This document shows positions 1-9,147 of a stretch of DNA of 54,931 nucleotides, piece after piece. The translations under genes and the position numbers were made by a program. Positions within the stretch are counted from its first letter, which is position 1. Every line of letters begins with the position of its first letter. Where the stretch lies: positions 1-54,931 of the forward strand of contig NZ_JAAXLJ010000017.1 of NCBI RefSeq assembly GCF_012641075.1, read 5' to 3'. This stretch comes from Secundilactobacillus angelensis (GTDB lineage: Bacteria; Bacillota; Bacilli; Lactobacillales; Lactobacillaceae). Under the pieces are notes generated by a model. It saw nothing but the letters and a program-made list of their open reading frames with translations. It was not told the DNA's origin and did not search any database.

Positions 1-446
1 CCGTCGCTTTGGCGACATTGCTGAAACGTGTTACATCAGGCAGAGACTTGCATCTAAGGGCTAAGCAACACAAATCCAAGCCCGGGATTTCCGTTTCTTA
101 GCCCTTAGACTCCAGTCTCTAAACGCCTGGTTCCACACTCTCCTCAAAAAAAGCCCCCCCAGTTTTTCACTGAAGAGACTTTTCCAGTAACAGGGTGCCT
201 GGCTAGCACTGAGAAAATCAATTTCTTAATTTTCACTTACCCGTCATTCAGATACGATTACTGGCTCAGTTTACACTGAGCGCTCAAAGCGCATTGTAGC
301 GCCATCCATGGCAAATCTGTCAAGTTTAGCGACTAGCGACGTTTATCAAACTACATTCAAAGACAAACTTCAAAAGTATTTCCAGTATTAGCCAGTCATA
401 TCCTGTCACTATAGTAAGAATAACATTATCAAAGGCTTATGGAAAC
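1..446. other. Non-coding 5' stretch with hairpins
   Basis: I see no convincing gene here. The stretch holds a short hairpin at 3-16 (GTCGC/GCGAC), the long multi-stem inverted repeat annotated separately at 37-129, and small hairpins near 260-295 (CTCAGT/ACTGAG and GCGC/GCGC). It lies downstream of the minus-strand permease gene, but no hairpin with a good T tract was found close to that gene's stop. Confidence 0.5.
37..129. repeat. Long collinear multi-stem inverted repeat, possible structured RNA
   Basis: Four nested stems line up on one axis. CAGGC (37-41) pairs with GCCTG (125-129). AGAGACT (42-48) pairs with AGTCTCT (114-120). CTAAGGGCTAAG (54-65) pairs perfectly with CTTAGCCCTTAG (97-108). 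AAATCC (72-77) pairs with GGATTT (85-90). No T tract follows on either strand, so it is not a simple terminator. It could be a dispersed palindromic repeat or a structured RNA. I do not recognise it as a named RNA family. Confidence 0.6.
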
Positions 447-1811
447 CTATTCAACCTGCTTTTGTGTGAATTTCGCCAGGGCTCCGTAAAGCACCATGCT
501 CAGTATAATCACTACAAAAGTTGCGCCAATCGTGTTTGCAATGATTGAAACGTGCTTTAATCCGATGTAACAGGCAACCGACACAACCCAAACCAGAATG
601 GCAATCCAGTTGACACCGCCTTGATACCAATACTGGCCATGAACCTTCGAAAAATCATCGATCTGATATTGCTGACGACGCAACCAGAAGTAGTCAACTA
701 AGAATATGCCAATCTCTGGGCCAAGCACCATACCGATACCGTCCAAGAAGGCAGTGAAAATGGTCAGAAACGATGCCACAAAAATGGGTAGAAACGTTAC
801 CGCAGTGGCAACCAGCGTCACAACCCACAAGCTCACCCTTAAGCTCAACCGACGTGTCATGTTGGTCAGTGCTGAGCCTGCCGACATGAGATTCACGGCA
901 TTGGCTGTGGTACTGGTCAAAATAATGACGATCATGGCTAAGAAACCCAGCCCTAACTTGCTGGCAATGGTACTGGGGTCCGAATTGTTCGGGTCAAAAT
1001 GATTCAGTGTAATGGCAGTCCCAATGGTGGCAATCAGGCCAATAAAGGCAAACCAGAACAGCCCCAAATTGGCTCCGAGGAAGGAAGCCTGCGTAGCGTT
1101 TTTCTTCACTCCAGTAAACCGAGAGAAATCACTAGCGGCAGTCACCCATGCCAAGTTAAAGGCAGCTAACACATCAATCGCTGCGCCGGGTGTCATTTTC
1201 AAATGATGCGGTGGCTGCCAGTTCAAAATCTGATGAAAGGAAACCGTCTTGAAAACCACGATGGACTCCCAGATAACGAAGATGAATACCAACACAATGC
1301 CCACCCGTTCAATCATCTGCACAGAACGTTGCCCGACTGAAATACTAAGGAGATGGAAAATACTCATCACAATGATACCAACTACCAAACCCGTGGTACC
1401 CCCGGGCTTACCGTACACCGGCCAACCGAAAATATCATGAAAGAGATAGCTCATTGATGTTGCTGCAATGAAAGTATTTACCGCTGCCCAGCCGATAAAT
1501 TGTACTAAGTTGATCACTGATGGCAGCAAGCTACCCCTTAGTCCAAAGGAAGCCCGAGTCAAAGTCATGGCGGTTAGCCCGGTTTTGTAGCCCATATAAC
1601 TGGCAGCAGCCAACAACAAATAGGAAATGACACCACTAATAATTAAAGTTGTCGAAGCCGTCAAAAAACCGCATGCCGCAATCACACCGCCAATGTACCA
1701 GGTCCCATTATTTGCATTGGCACCAACCCAAGTGGCAAACATATCCCAGTAAGACATGTGTCTGGCATTCACCGGAATCGCAGGAACCCGTCCTAACCCA
1801 TTTTTTGCCAA
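447..1811 (-). CDS. NCS1-family nucleobase permease (cytosine/pyrimidine type)
   Basis: An integral membrane transporter of about 454 residues with around 12 hydrophobic segments. It resembles the nucleobase:cation symporter-1 family (CodB/CytX-like): an early conserved Trp-rich segment (SYWDMFATWVGANANNGTWY), a LVQFIGWAAVNTF segment and an SDFSRF motif in the middle. It probably imports a pyrimidine base or precursor with a cation. An upstream GTG at 1820 overlaps the ribosome binding site GAGGAG; the TTG at 1811 is 8 bases from it and is the better start. The leader carries a PyrR-type attenuator, which argues for a pyrimidine substrate rather than a purine or thiamine precursor. The exact substrate is inferred. 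Confidence 0.85.
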   Translation of the reverse strand: MAKNGLGRVPAIPVNARHMSYWDMFATWVGANANNGTWYIGGVIAACGFLTASTTLIISGVISYLLLAAASYMGYKTGLTAMTLTRASFGLRGSLLPSVINLVQFIGWAAVNTFIAATSMSYLFHDIFGWPVYGKPGGTTGLVVGIIVMSIFHLLSISVGQRSVQMIERVGIVLVFIFVIWESIVVFKTVSFHQILNWQPPHHLKMTPGAAIDVLAAFNLAWVTAASDFSRFTGVKKNATQASFLGANLGLFWFAFIGLIATIGTAITLNHFDPNNSDPSTIASKLGLGFLAMIVIILTSTTANAVNLMSAGSALTNMTRRLSLRVSLWVVTLVATAVTFLPIFVASFLTIFTAFLDGIGMVLGPEIGIFLVDYFWLRRQQYQIDDFSKVHGQYWYQGGVNWIAILVWVVSVACYIGLKHVSIIANTIGATFVVIILSMVLYGALAKFTQKQVE

Positions 1812-1841
1812 CTCAAACACTCCTCATCTCGCATTTATAGT

Positions 1842-1876
1842 AAAAAAACACCTCTATGCCCGCAGGTATAGAGGTG
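1842..1876 (-). terminator. Attenuator terminator in the permease leader
   Basis: Perfect 9-bp stem CACCTCTAT/ATAGAGGTG around a GC-rich loop, followed on the minus strand by seven T residues. It lies between the PyrR-binding element and the permease start codon, the usual arrangement of a pyr attenuator. Confidence 0.85.
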
Positions 1877-1897
1877 TCGTCATTAATTGCTGTTGCC

Positions 1898-1940
1898 AGC
1901 GCCGACCCTTTATTAGCCTCACGGGACTAAATTAAAAGGT
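1898..1940 (-). promoter_or_regulatory. PyrR-binding RNA element in the permease leader
   Basis: Read on the minus strand, 1938-1900 contains TTTAGTCCCGTGAGGCTAA followed by AAAGGG. This matches the conserved PyrR-binding loop of Gram-positive pyr leaders (AGTCC-N-G-N-GAGGCT). It sits immediately upstream of an intrinsic terminator and the permease start. In known systems UMP-bound PyrR stabilises this anti-antiterminator and promotes termination. Regulation of this gene by PyrR is therefore inferred from the motif and its position. Confidence 0.85.
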
Positions 1941-1994
1941 ATATTGATTTGAATTCAGTATAGAGTTAGGAATGAGTGTTGTCAATATGCATCG

Positions 1995-2405
1995 CTAACT
2001 CACAATTTGATGCCATTCTGCTTCATCAGCGCGCGAAATGTCATTCAAAAACTTCAACACACGTTGGGCACGCTTTTCCTGTTGAGCAAATAAATTGTTC
2101 AACCCTGCGCCAGTTGTGAGTGGCTGCCCCAACTTCAGCTGTTTATCCTGACGAGTACCTTCAGCAAAGGCCACCACCATCTCACCACTGTCAATTGTAG
2201 TGAATAAGAAGAACAGGCTGTAAGGATCATCGTCCTGCAAGTAAGCCGGCATCGCCCAAATTCCCTCTTGCAACTCACGAAGTTCAGACTCGCCAAACTT
2301 GTAGTCTAAATGATTTTGCTGGTTAATCGGCGTCTTTAAAAATAGCATCATGTTTTCGAACTGATCATCACCCAGCTTCAGTGCTGGACCGTCATTTTCA
2401 CTCAT
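1995..2405 (-). CDS. Hypothetical protein, 136 aa
   Basis: Acidic soluble protein of 136 residues with no signal peptide or membrane segment. I do not recognise the family. The middle contains SLFFLFTTIDSGEMVVAFAE, which reads like beta strands of a compact fold, and the C-terminus is probably helical. The start at 2405 was chosen because AGGAGG lies 7 bases upstream; a start 21 bases further upstream in the same frame has no ribosome binding site. It is divergent from pyrD across about 150 bases. No function is proposed. Confidence 0.8.
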   Translation of the reverse strand: MSENDGPALKLGDDQFENMMLFLKTPINQQNHLDYKFGESELRELQEGIWAMPAYLQDDDPYSLFFLFTTIDSGEMVVAFAEGTRQDKQLKLGQPLTTGAGLNNLFAQQEKRAQRVLKFLNDISRADEAEWHQIVS

Positions 2406-2554
2406 TTTTATCCTCCTGTTAAACATTTACGCTCTATCTTACCTCTTTTTCGTTATGATTGTCTGCTGAAATGTCACTTGACGCTGACAAATTTATACTG
2501 TAAAGTTAACGGCAATTGAATACCAAATAAATTCAGACAGGGAGCTGATTTTTG

Positions 2555-3499
2555 ATGACAAGTTTAGCAACGAGTATTGGCGGCAGAACCTTCGATAACT
2601 GCATGATGAATGCGGCAGGGATTCGCTGCCAAAGTAAGAAAGATTTGGACGCACTGATTGCCTCGAACGCAGGTGCATATGTGACTAAGAGTGCTACGCC
2701 AGAGAAACGAGCAGGTAACCCTTCACCACGGATGCAGACTTTGCCACACGGCAGTATTAATTCCATGGGTTTACCGAATAATGGCTTAGAATACTATTTA
2801 GATTATGTTATCGATGATCAGCATAATCGTCCTGGCACAACCAATTTTCTTTCCGTGGCTGGCACAAGTTTGGAAGATAACTTAGCCATGCTGCACGAGA
2901 TTCAAGATTCTGAGTACGACGGTTTTGTAGAATTGAACTTATCGTGTCCCAACGTTCCTGGTAAGCCACAAGTTGGCTATGACTTTGATCGAGTAAATAC
3001 AGTGTTGGATCAGGTCTTCAAATTCTACACGAAACCGCTTGGTGTGAAGTTGCCACCTTACTTTGATTTGGTGCATTTCGACCAAATCGCCGAAATTTTA
3101 AATCAGTATCCTCTCACCTTTGTGAACTCAATCAACAGTATCGGTAACGCTTTGGTAGTAGATCCACAGACTGAACGGGTCGCCATTCGGCCTAAGGGTG
3201 GGTTTGGCGGCATCGGTGGTGCTTCGGTGAAGCCTACTGCGTTAGCCAACGTGCGCGGCCTAGCGTTACGACTAAAACCTGAAATCGCCATTGTTGGTAC
3301 CGGTGGGATTTTGAACGGTGTGGATGTGTTTGAACACATCTTGTGTGGTGCTTCCATGGTTCAAATCGGTACTCAGTTTGGTTACGAAGGGACCAAGATT
3401 TTTGACCGCCTTGCCAGCGAGTTAAGAGAAATCATGAATCAAAAAGGATATACCAACATTAATCAATTCCGTGGCAAACTAAAAACATTTGATGATTAA
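2555..3499 (+). CDS. pyrD: Dihydroorotate dehydrogenase A (fumarate), class 1A
   Basis: Cytosolic FMN enzyme that oxidises dihydroorotate to orotate with fumarate as acceptor, step four of pyrimidine synthesis. The protein (314 aa) aligns well by eye with Lactococcus PyrDA: GAYVTKS near 42, [10 protein letters not shown] near 67-76, the active-site loop [14 protein letters not shown] with the catalytic Cys near 131, [21 protein letters not shown], and the phosphate-binding [19 protein letters not shown] and GTGGI segments. ATG 2555 is preferred; TTG 2552 is an equally possible start given GGGAG at 2540-2544. It is a single gene followed by a terminator, with no other pyr biosynthesis gene nearby. 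Confidence 0.95.
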   Translation: MTSLATSIGGRTFDNCMMNAAGIRCQSKKDLDALIASNAGAYVTKSATPEKRAGNPSPRMQTLPHGSINSMGLPNNGLEYYLDYVIDDQHNRPGTTNFLSVAGTSLEDNLAMLHEIQDSEYDGFVELNLSCPNVPGKPQVGYDFDRVNTVLDQVFKFYTKPLGVKLPPYFDLVHFDQIAEILNQYPLTFVNSINSIGNALVVDPQTERVAIRPKGGFGGIGGASVKPTALANVRGLALRLKPEIAIVGTGGILNGVDVFEHILCGASMVQIGTQFGYEGTKIFDRLASELREIMNQKGYTNINQFRGKLKTFDD

Positions 3500-3506
3500 C
3501 AAAATA

Positions 3507-3538
3507 AGGACTGAGCCGATTGTTTTCGGTTCAGTCCT
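3507..3538 (+). terminator. Terminator of pyrD, shared with the convergent gene
   Basis: A 13-bp stem AGGACTGAGCCGA/TCGGTTCAGTCCT (one G-U pair) followed by CTTTTTT. It overlaps the stop codon of the convergent DUF1003 gene. Confidence 0.85.
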
Positions 3539-4259
3539 CTTTTTTGTCTGCGCGTAATTCAGCTAATTCAGACCGAATTTCAGATAAAATCTCAATCTGC
3601 AGTTTTTCAATTTTCAGTGTATGGGGAATTTGGTTTTGGGAGAGATGATCCAGCTTGGCATGCAGAATCCGGAGTTCATGTTCTGATTTCAGATTCACGT
3701 GGAAATCATTCTCAGCATCCATCCGGTCACGATCTGCAGAACGGTTTTGACTCATCATGATGATGGGCGCTTGAATCGCTGCGATACAGCTTAGGGCCAG
3801 ATTCAATAAAATGAAAGGATAACGGTCAAAATGGATGCCGAATAATTGCAAACCGTTGACCAGCATCCAGGAAATCAGGATGAAAACAAAGATACCAATA
3901 AACCCCCAGCTACCACCAAAGCGGGCAACATTATCCGCCACCCGTTCGCCAAACGTCAGACTTTTATTCAACGTTTCGTTAACATCAGTGATTTCATAAT
4001 CATCGCTTTGCATCGCTCGAGTTAACTTCCGATTGATCTTTTGGCTCTGTTTCAAATCAGAATTAATCATCGCGTCAACGTTGGCTAGTCGATACTTCAA
4101 TAAATGATGGCCGCAAATAAAATCAGTCACTTTGGCTTTGGGATAATCCCGTTTGACCCGCTGTCGAATGGCCGTACTTAAATCCGCTAGAAAAAGACCA
4201 TCCTCGGCGTCATACGCTCTGCCATCCACAATGCAGTGCACCGTAGTATTCTCCGTCAT
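3531..4259 (-). CDS. DUF1003 family membrane protein
   Basis: 242-residue protein with a soluble N-terminal region carrying a CGHHLLKYRL segment, then two adjacent membrane segments (about 118-136 and 146-170) and an acidic, coiled-coil-like C-terminus. The segment NRSADRDRMDAENDFHVNLK after the second membrane helix is the typical DUF1003 signature. Function is unknown. The start at 4259 follows GAGAGGAG by 8 bases; the longer in-frame start lacks this spacing. It converges on pyrD. Confidence 0.88.
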   Translation of the reverse strand: MTENTTVHCIVDGRAYDAEDGLFLADLSTAIRQRVKRDYPKAKVTDFICGHHLLKYRLANVDAMINSDLKQSQKINRKLTRAMQSDDYEITDVNETLNKSLTFGERVADNVARFGGSWGFIGIFVFILISWMLVNGLQLFGIHFDRYPFILLNLALSCIAAIQAPIIMMSQNRSADRDRMDAENDFHVNLKSEHELRILHAKLDHLSQNQIPHTLKIEKLQIEILSEIRSELAELRADKKED

Positions 4260-4296
4260 GTCGTTCACTCCTCTCGCTATCAAGTTTAACGCAAAA

Positions 4297-4332
4297 ACAT
4301 CCGCTGCAAAATGATTCTTTCGCAGCGGATGT
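4297..4332 (-). terminator. Terminator of the 63-aa ORF
   Basis: An 11-bp stem ACATCCGCTGC/GCAGCGGATGT, followed on the minus strand by TTTTT. It lies between the small gene at 4399-4590 and the DUF1003 gene. Confidence 0.8.
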
Positions 4333-4398
4333 CATTAAAAATCGTCTGAGTACGGTGTTTCAAATTTGAGGCGACAAACTGATGTCTCCAGCAACGGT

Positions 4399-4590
4399 CT
4401 ATTCTGTAACTAAGTCTTTGTCAATAAATGGCTTCTTAGCAGCTTTTAACTCTGCCTTGATTTCAGCCATGTGCTTGGCAAACTTATCATCTTTAAGGTC
4501 ACAGTCAAACCACGATAATTCGGAAAGGTTTTCGTCCATTTGGGATAAAATTTTCGCAATCGCCTGCTGTGACTCATCATTAGTTGTCAT
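4399..4590 (-). CDS. Hypothetical small protein, 63 aa
   Basis: Small charged protein with no membrane segment, probably mostly helical. AAGGAG lies 8 bases upstream of ATG 4590; an upstream GTG at 4599 overlaps that ribosome binding site and is not used here. The gene has its own terminator downstream, which supports it being a real transcription unit. I do not recognise the family. Confidence 0.65.
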   Translation of the reverse strand: MTTNDESQQAIAKILSQMDENLSELSWFDCDLKDDKFAKHMAEIKAELKAAKKPFIDKDLVTE

Positions 4591-4761
4591 CAAATTCACT
4601 CCTTAGTAGTTTTTACAATTGCCATAATACCGAATTTCCAGAGAATAGCAAGCGTTTTACTATTAAAAAGTTCATTATGAGATGAATTCTTATTTATCGC
4701 CAATTTTCAACATTATTTGCTCAGATAATCATTCATGAAACTGCATGATTTTTCAATTTGC

Positions 4762-5634
4762 TCAACCAATCACTTTACGCATATCCGCTGGTAAATCGGC
4801 CTCGAAATGCTGTGGTTCGTTAGTCAATGGGTCTTGATAATCTAACTGGTAGGCATGCAAAGCTTGGCGACCCATTTGATCTCTGGGACCACCGTAAAGT
4901 TCATCACCAAGCAGCGGGTGACCAATGGATTTGAAGTGGGCACGAATCTGATGTGTTCGACCTGTGTGCAACAGCACCTCGACCAACGTCCAGTTTGCAT
5001 TTCGTTGACGGACCCAATACTCCGTTTGCGCTGATTTACCATCAGGTGCCACGATCTGGTCAAAACCATCCTCAGATCGCCTCAGTGGTGCGTCGATCAC
5101 AGCATGATCCTGATTTAACTGACCGCTGACAATTGCCAGATAACGTTTCTTCAATCGATGATCAGCTAACTGCTGGTTCAACCAAGAATTGGCTAATCGG
5201 TGCTTGGCAATCAGCACTAGTCCACTCGTATCGCGATCCAATCGGGTGATAATGTGTGGTACCAAATTATGGTCGCCTTCAGAGACTAAATGCCCTTTCA
5301 CACGATTAACCAGCGTATCGGTGCGATTGCTTGGACCGGGAACGGCAGTTAGCCCAGCTGGTTTCAAAACCACTAAAGTATTTCCATCTTCATGAATCAC
5401 TTCAATGGGTTGAGTACTTACCGGAACTTCGGGATCGGCTGGTTCCTCAGGCACAATCAGTGTAATTTGGTCGGCTGGATTGACTTTAACCGCTGGCTTT
5501 ACCACTGCCCCGTTCACTATAATTTGACCATTACTTTGGTTGAGCTGGGTAAACATTCGGTGACTGACACCGTGTTGGCTCAAGACTTGCTTCACCGATA
5601 ATCCAGGGTCACGCACCGTCCACTTAAATTCCAT
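4762..5634 (-). CDS. RluA-family pseudouridine synthase
   Basis: RNA-modifying enzyme that isomerises uridine to pseudouridine in rRNA or tRNA. An N-terminal S4-like region (about 12-60) precedes the catalytic domain with the signature RLDRDTSGL at 131-139; Asp133 is the expected catalytic residue. Later motifs LHTGRTHQIRAHF and GHPLLGDELYGG are typical of the RluA/RluD group. At 290 aa it has the usual length. It starts 6 bases after the pyruvate oxidase stop, and its weak ribosome binding site (GAGGG) lies inside the end of that gene, so the two are probably cotranscribed. The target base cannot be assigned. Confidence 0.92.
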   Translation of the reverse strand: MEFKWTVRDPGLSVKQVLSQHGVSHRMFTQLNQSNGQIIVNGAVVKPAVKVNPADQITLIVPEEPADPEVPVSTQPIEVIHEDGNTLVVLKPAGLTAVPGPSNRTDTLVNRVKGHLVSEGDHNLVPHIITRLDRDTSGLVLIAKHRLANSWLNQQLADHRLKKRYLAIVSGQLNQDHAVIDAPLRRSEDGFDQIVAPDGKSAQTEYWVRQRNANWTLVEVLLHTGRTHQIRAHFKSIGHPLLGDELYGGPRDQMGRQALHAYQLDYQDPLTNEPQHFEADLPADMRKVIG

Positions 5635-5640
5635 TTAGTT

Positions 5641-7392
5641 CTATCCCTCTTCTTCAATTCGATTTAAAATGCGTCTCAACGATGGATAACTGTCGCCATC
5701 CAGATGATATTTCACTCTGAACTGGCCAATCATCCGATCAGAATACTTGTCCGGATCCAGCTTCATATTACTCGTATCCAGTGGCGCTTCATCCGTCACT
5801 ATGGCATCTAGCAAGATTGGCCGCTTATCACCAGCTGCCAAATGCTGTTTGATCGTTTCTACTGCCTCTTTCAACGTGTCATCGTTGGTGACTCGCAAAC
5901 CAATGGCGCCCATATTCTCGGCCACCCCAGCCCAGTTGGCATTCATAAACTTCAGCGCATAGTCACTCTTACCCGCCTTCGCTTTTTCCTGACGAATAAA
6001 GCCGTAACCGCCATTTTCCAGCACCACGTTAATGATTGGCAGTTGATATTGAACCTGAGTCAAAATATCTTGAACGACCATTGAAAAGCCGCCGTCACCC
6101 GACACGGTAATGACTCGCCGATCGGGATAGCTCAACTTAGCTGCAATTCCGGCTGACAACGCGTAACCCATGGCACCAAACCAGGAAGACATGGTCATCA
6201 TCTGGCCGTCGCCAAAGGGCAACATACGAGCTGACCACACAGTGTTATTACCAATATCAAGCCCATAAATCGTGTCAGCTGTAACTAACTGTGAAACTTG
6301 GCGTAAAACGGCTTCTGGCGTTAATAATCCGTTGGGGCGTGCTGAAACTCGTTCATTTAAATAACCGTGCCAATTTTTGCGGGCAACGTGGCAAGCCTTT
6401 AAGAAATTACTGGCTGGCAAGTCTTCTGGTTGGGCGTTAAGCACCTGATTCAAATAAGTTTTGGCGTCCGCCTGCACCATTTGAGTCGCCGGAAATTGTT
6501 CGCCCAACGCCTGAGCAGACTGATTGATCTGAATCGTTTTAAGACCACTCGGCATAAACCGCATAAACGGATAACTCGTCCCCACCATCACGACCAAATC
6601 GGCCATGTGCATCGCTTCAAAAGCGGGTTGGGTGCCAATGGTTCCCTGTGGGCCTAAATTATTTTCAAAGTTGGTAGGGACGTAACCCACCGCTGGCGCA
6701 GTTGGAATCACTGGCAACCCAAACTTCTTTGAAAACGCCACAACTTCTTCTTGAGCGTGACGAATTCCCGTGCCAACCAGCATCACGGGCTGTTTTGCTT
6801 GTTTAATTAACGCAATGCTTTCGGCGACTTGTTCATCCGTGCCCATCAAGATTTGCTTCGGGTGCGTATTCACTGGCATGGCTTCATATTCAATTTCAAC
6901 GTTTGCCAAATCATCTGGAATAATGACCACGGATGGCGACTGGGTTTCGTAAGCTGCCTGAATAGCCGACCGAATGGTTTCTGGAATTTGTTTGGCATCA
7001 CTGACCTGACGATGAAAGGTATCCAGTCCAGCAAACAGCTCATCTTCATCCATATCCTGTAAATAATGGGTATTCATCATATTAGTGGCAACGTTACTAA
7101 TGATGATCAGCATCGGTGTGTGATCCATTTTGGCGTCACAAAGACCATAGATTAGATGAATGGCACCGGGTCCAACTGCGGCTAACGCCACGCCGATTTT
7201 ACCAGTGAGCTTAGATTCGGCAGCCGCTGCCAGCGCACCCACTTCTTCGTGACGCACCTGAATGTAGCGAACCAGATCCTGTTCAGCTGCAAAACCGTCG
7301 ATCAGTGAATCAGCTGGGATACCGTAAACGTGATCAATCTGCCAATTTGCCAGTTCTTTTACCAGTGCTTCAGACGCCTTCATCTGTGCCAT
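5641..7392 (-). CDS. Pyruvate oxidase, ThDP-dependent
   Basis: 583-residue flavoenzyme of the ThDP-dependent family. The N-terminal pyrimidine-binding domain has the conserved Glu in RHEEVGALAAAA and a GPGAIHL motif; the central domain contains VMLVGTG; the C-terminal domain has the ThDP/metal motif GDGGFSM...N. Overall resemblance is to lactobacillar pyruvate oxidase, which converts pyruvate, phosphate and O2 to acetyl phosphate, CO2 and H2O2. Acetolactate synthase is less likely from the sequence. The start at 7392 has AGGAGG 8 bases upstream; the longer frame start overlaps this site. It heads a two-gene unit with the pseudouridine synthase. Confidence 0.92.
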   Translation of the reverse strand: MAQMKASEALVKELANWQIDHVYGIPADSLIDGFAAEQDLVRYIQVRHEEVGALAAAAESKLTGKIGVALAAVGPGAIHLIYGLCDAKMDHTPMLIIISNVATNMMNTHYLQDMDEDELFAGLDTFHRQVSDAKQIPETIRSAIQAAYETQSPSVVIIPDDLANVEIEYEAMPVNTHPKQILMGTDEQVAESIALIKQAKQPVMLVGTGIRHAQEEVVAFSKKFGLPVIPTAPAVGYVPTNFENNLGPQGTIGTQPAFEAMHMADLVVMVGTSYPFMRFMPSGLKTIQINQSAQALGEQFPATQMVQADAKTYLNQVLNAQPEDLPASNFLKACHVARKNWHGYLNERVSARPNGLLTPEAVLRQVSQLVTADTIYGLDIGNNTVWSARMLPFGDGQMMTMSSWFGAMGYALSAGIAAKLSYPDRRVITVSGDGGFSMVVQDILTQVQYQLPIINVVLENGGYGFIRQEKAKAGKSDYALKFMNANWAGVAENMGAIGLRVTNDDTLKEAVETIKQHLAAGDKRPILLDAIVTDEAPLDTSNMKLDPDKYSDRMIGQFRVKYHLDGDSYPSLRRILNRIEEEG

Positions 7393-7467
7393 GATCAATG
7401 CCTCCTGCATATAAGTTACCTATATTTTACCATGTTTGCCTGGCAAAATATTGTTCAGCCAGTACTT

Positions 7468-8550
7468 TCAATAGCCGGCAGAAACCAGTGCCTGCAAATC
7501 ATTGAAAGCATAGCTCACGTTTTGATTGCTATCTCCCAATCCACCCTGCAGATTTGAGTGAGAATCCTGAATTTGAAACCGCCAGACTTGACTCATAGCC
7601 AACTGATACAACCGCGGATGCCTGGCCACAGCAAATATCCGGGCTGCAATCGAATAATTAGCTGCTGATTCATTCCAGTCGCTGACTTCGCCGGTGACTT
7701 TGTAGCGGTTATATAACGTGCTGTTGGTGACCTGGTTGGCCAGCCATCGCAGTGAGGCATCCTTTAAGTGGCCAACTTCTGCCAAATGTAATAGCGTCAA
7801 TAAGGCCTCAGAAGTATTTAATTCACTCGTTGAATATCTCTGCTTCGTCCAGTCATAATTGACGGCATACAACGGCAGCTGGGCACCGAGATAGCCACGT
7901 TGAACTAATCGCAACTGTTTAGCATACGTTGATTTCATTTCGTACTCTCGTAATGTTAACAAGTCATAATAGGCCAGTGACGTCAGCGGACTTATCTGCT
8001 GATATTCAGTGTCATAAAAATCTCTTAACTGACCGTTCTTGCTCACCTTCCGTTTCAAGGCAGCAAACCGCTGAATTGCTTTGGTTTGATAATATTCATC
8101 ATGTGTTTTGGCGGCATATAGGCCCAGACTTCGAATGACTCGCAAATCATCTAGGGTGGCGTTAACCTTAGACCGTTTCCCAGTCGAAACTCGCATGCGA
8201 TACATCAATAGACCATCGTTTTCAAACGTCGTCACCGTTTGCCGATAGGCTTGTCGAAATTTAGTCTTTTGACCCGACTGTGCTAAATAAATTAGCCAGA
8301 GACCAGCCGTTTCAGAAAGCAACGTACGGTTACCATTATTTTGACTATAAATCCCTTTCGAGGTAATCAGGTTAGTCGTCACAAATTTGGCCAGTTGCTT
8401 GGTCCGTTGATTATTATTTCCATATTTCGTTTGTGGTATAAACTCCGTGGAATACTGTCTAGACGCGGGTTTACTGACTCTTTTAGGCGCGCATCCCTGA
8501 ATCAAAATCATCACTAACATCCCGCAAAGCAGTAGCTGAAATCGTTTCAT
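7468..8550 (-). CDS. Lipoprotein, GH8-like glycosidase (probable)
   Basis: 360-residue exported protein with a lipoprotein signal: hydrophobic stretch then LIQGC, so the mature protein probably starts at Cys20 and is lipid-anchored. The rest is helical and looks like an (alpha/alpha)6 barrel. The segment SETAGLW with a following NATLDDLRVIRSL corresponds in position to the catalytic SEGxxYG and ATDxDLDIAxAL regions of GH8 endoglucanases and polysaccharide hydrolases. Conservation is weak, so the family call is tentative and the substrate is unknown. AGGAGA lies 7 bases before the start. Confidence 0.55.
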   Translation of the reverse strand: MKRFQLLLCGMLVMILIQGCAPKRVSKPASRQYSTEFIPQTKYGNNNQRTKQLAKFVTTNLITSKGIYSQNNGNRTLLSETAGLWLIYLAQSGQKTKFRQAYRQTVTTFENDGLLMYRMRVSTGKRSKVNATLDDLRVIRSLGLYAAKTHDEYYQTKAIQRFAALKRKVSKNGQLRDFYDTEYQQISPLTSLAYYDLLTLREYEMKSTYAKQLRLVQRGYLGAQLPLYAVNYDWTKQRYSTSELNTSEALLTLLHLAEVGHLKDASLRWLANQVTNSTLYNRYKVTGEVSDWNESAANYSIAARIFAVARHPRLYQLAMSQVWRFQIQDSHSNLQGGLGDSNQNVSYAFNDLQALVSAGY

Positions 8551-8623
8551 AACTTATTCTCCTGTTTATCTAAGACGACGTTTCGGTTATACTATTAGAA
8601 AGAACATTCGTTCGGAAAGTGAT

Positions 8624-8947
8624 GTGAACGTGTTGAATCCATCAGAATTACAAGATTATTTAGCAGCCAACAGTCAGGTTGAGGCCCGTTTTATGGAGAA
8701 AGCCTTACCCTATTTAAATGATGAAAATCTCAAACGAGCACCTGCCCGCCGATACAATAGTGCAATCATCCAACGGCAGGCGGACAAGTTGTACGACGAA
8801 TTTGTGGAGCAGATTCACGGTAAAATTTCTCAACAAATCCGCGGTGAGGAGAGCCGTTCTGCATGGTTGCAACTGATTGAGCAGAATAACTTACTTGAGG
8901 AACTGGAAGATTCCATGGCAGATCTTAATTTCGGTGAGGAAGAATAG
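8624..8947 (+). CDS. Hypothetical protein, 107 aa
   Basis: Small, highly charged, probably all-helical cytoplasmic protein that ends in an acidic tail. I do not recognise the family. Start choice is uncertain: GTG 8624 is only 4 bases after GGAAAG, while GTG 8630 is 10 bases after it. The gene is divergent from the GH8-like lipoprotein, and a bidirectional terminator follows. Confidence 0.7.
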   Translation: MNVLNPSELQDYLAANSQVEARFMEKALPYLNDENLKRAPARRYNSAIIQRQADKLYDEFVEQIHGKISQQIRGEESRSAWLQLIEQNNLLEELEDSMADLNFGEEE

Positions 8948-9063
8948 GCAAAATACAATTCATAGATTACCTTAAATCCCCCTGTTAAACGAGGATTAAT
9001 CCATGAAAAATCAAAGTTGATACAAAGCTTCAAGTCTGTCACAGTATTTTTCGAAATCGGCAC

Positions 9064-9100
9064 AAATAAGCGCTACCCCATTGTGGAGTAGCGCTTATTT
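9064..9100. terminator. Bidirectional terminator
   Basis: A 13-bp perfect stem AAATAAGCGCTAC/GTAGCGCTTATTT lies between two convergent genes, the 107-aa gene and the large surface protein. T-rich runs occur on both strands. Confidence 0.8.
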
Positions 9101-9147
9101 CAAATCTTCAAATCATTAACCAAGAAGTATTTTACAAACCTTAAAGC

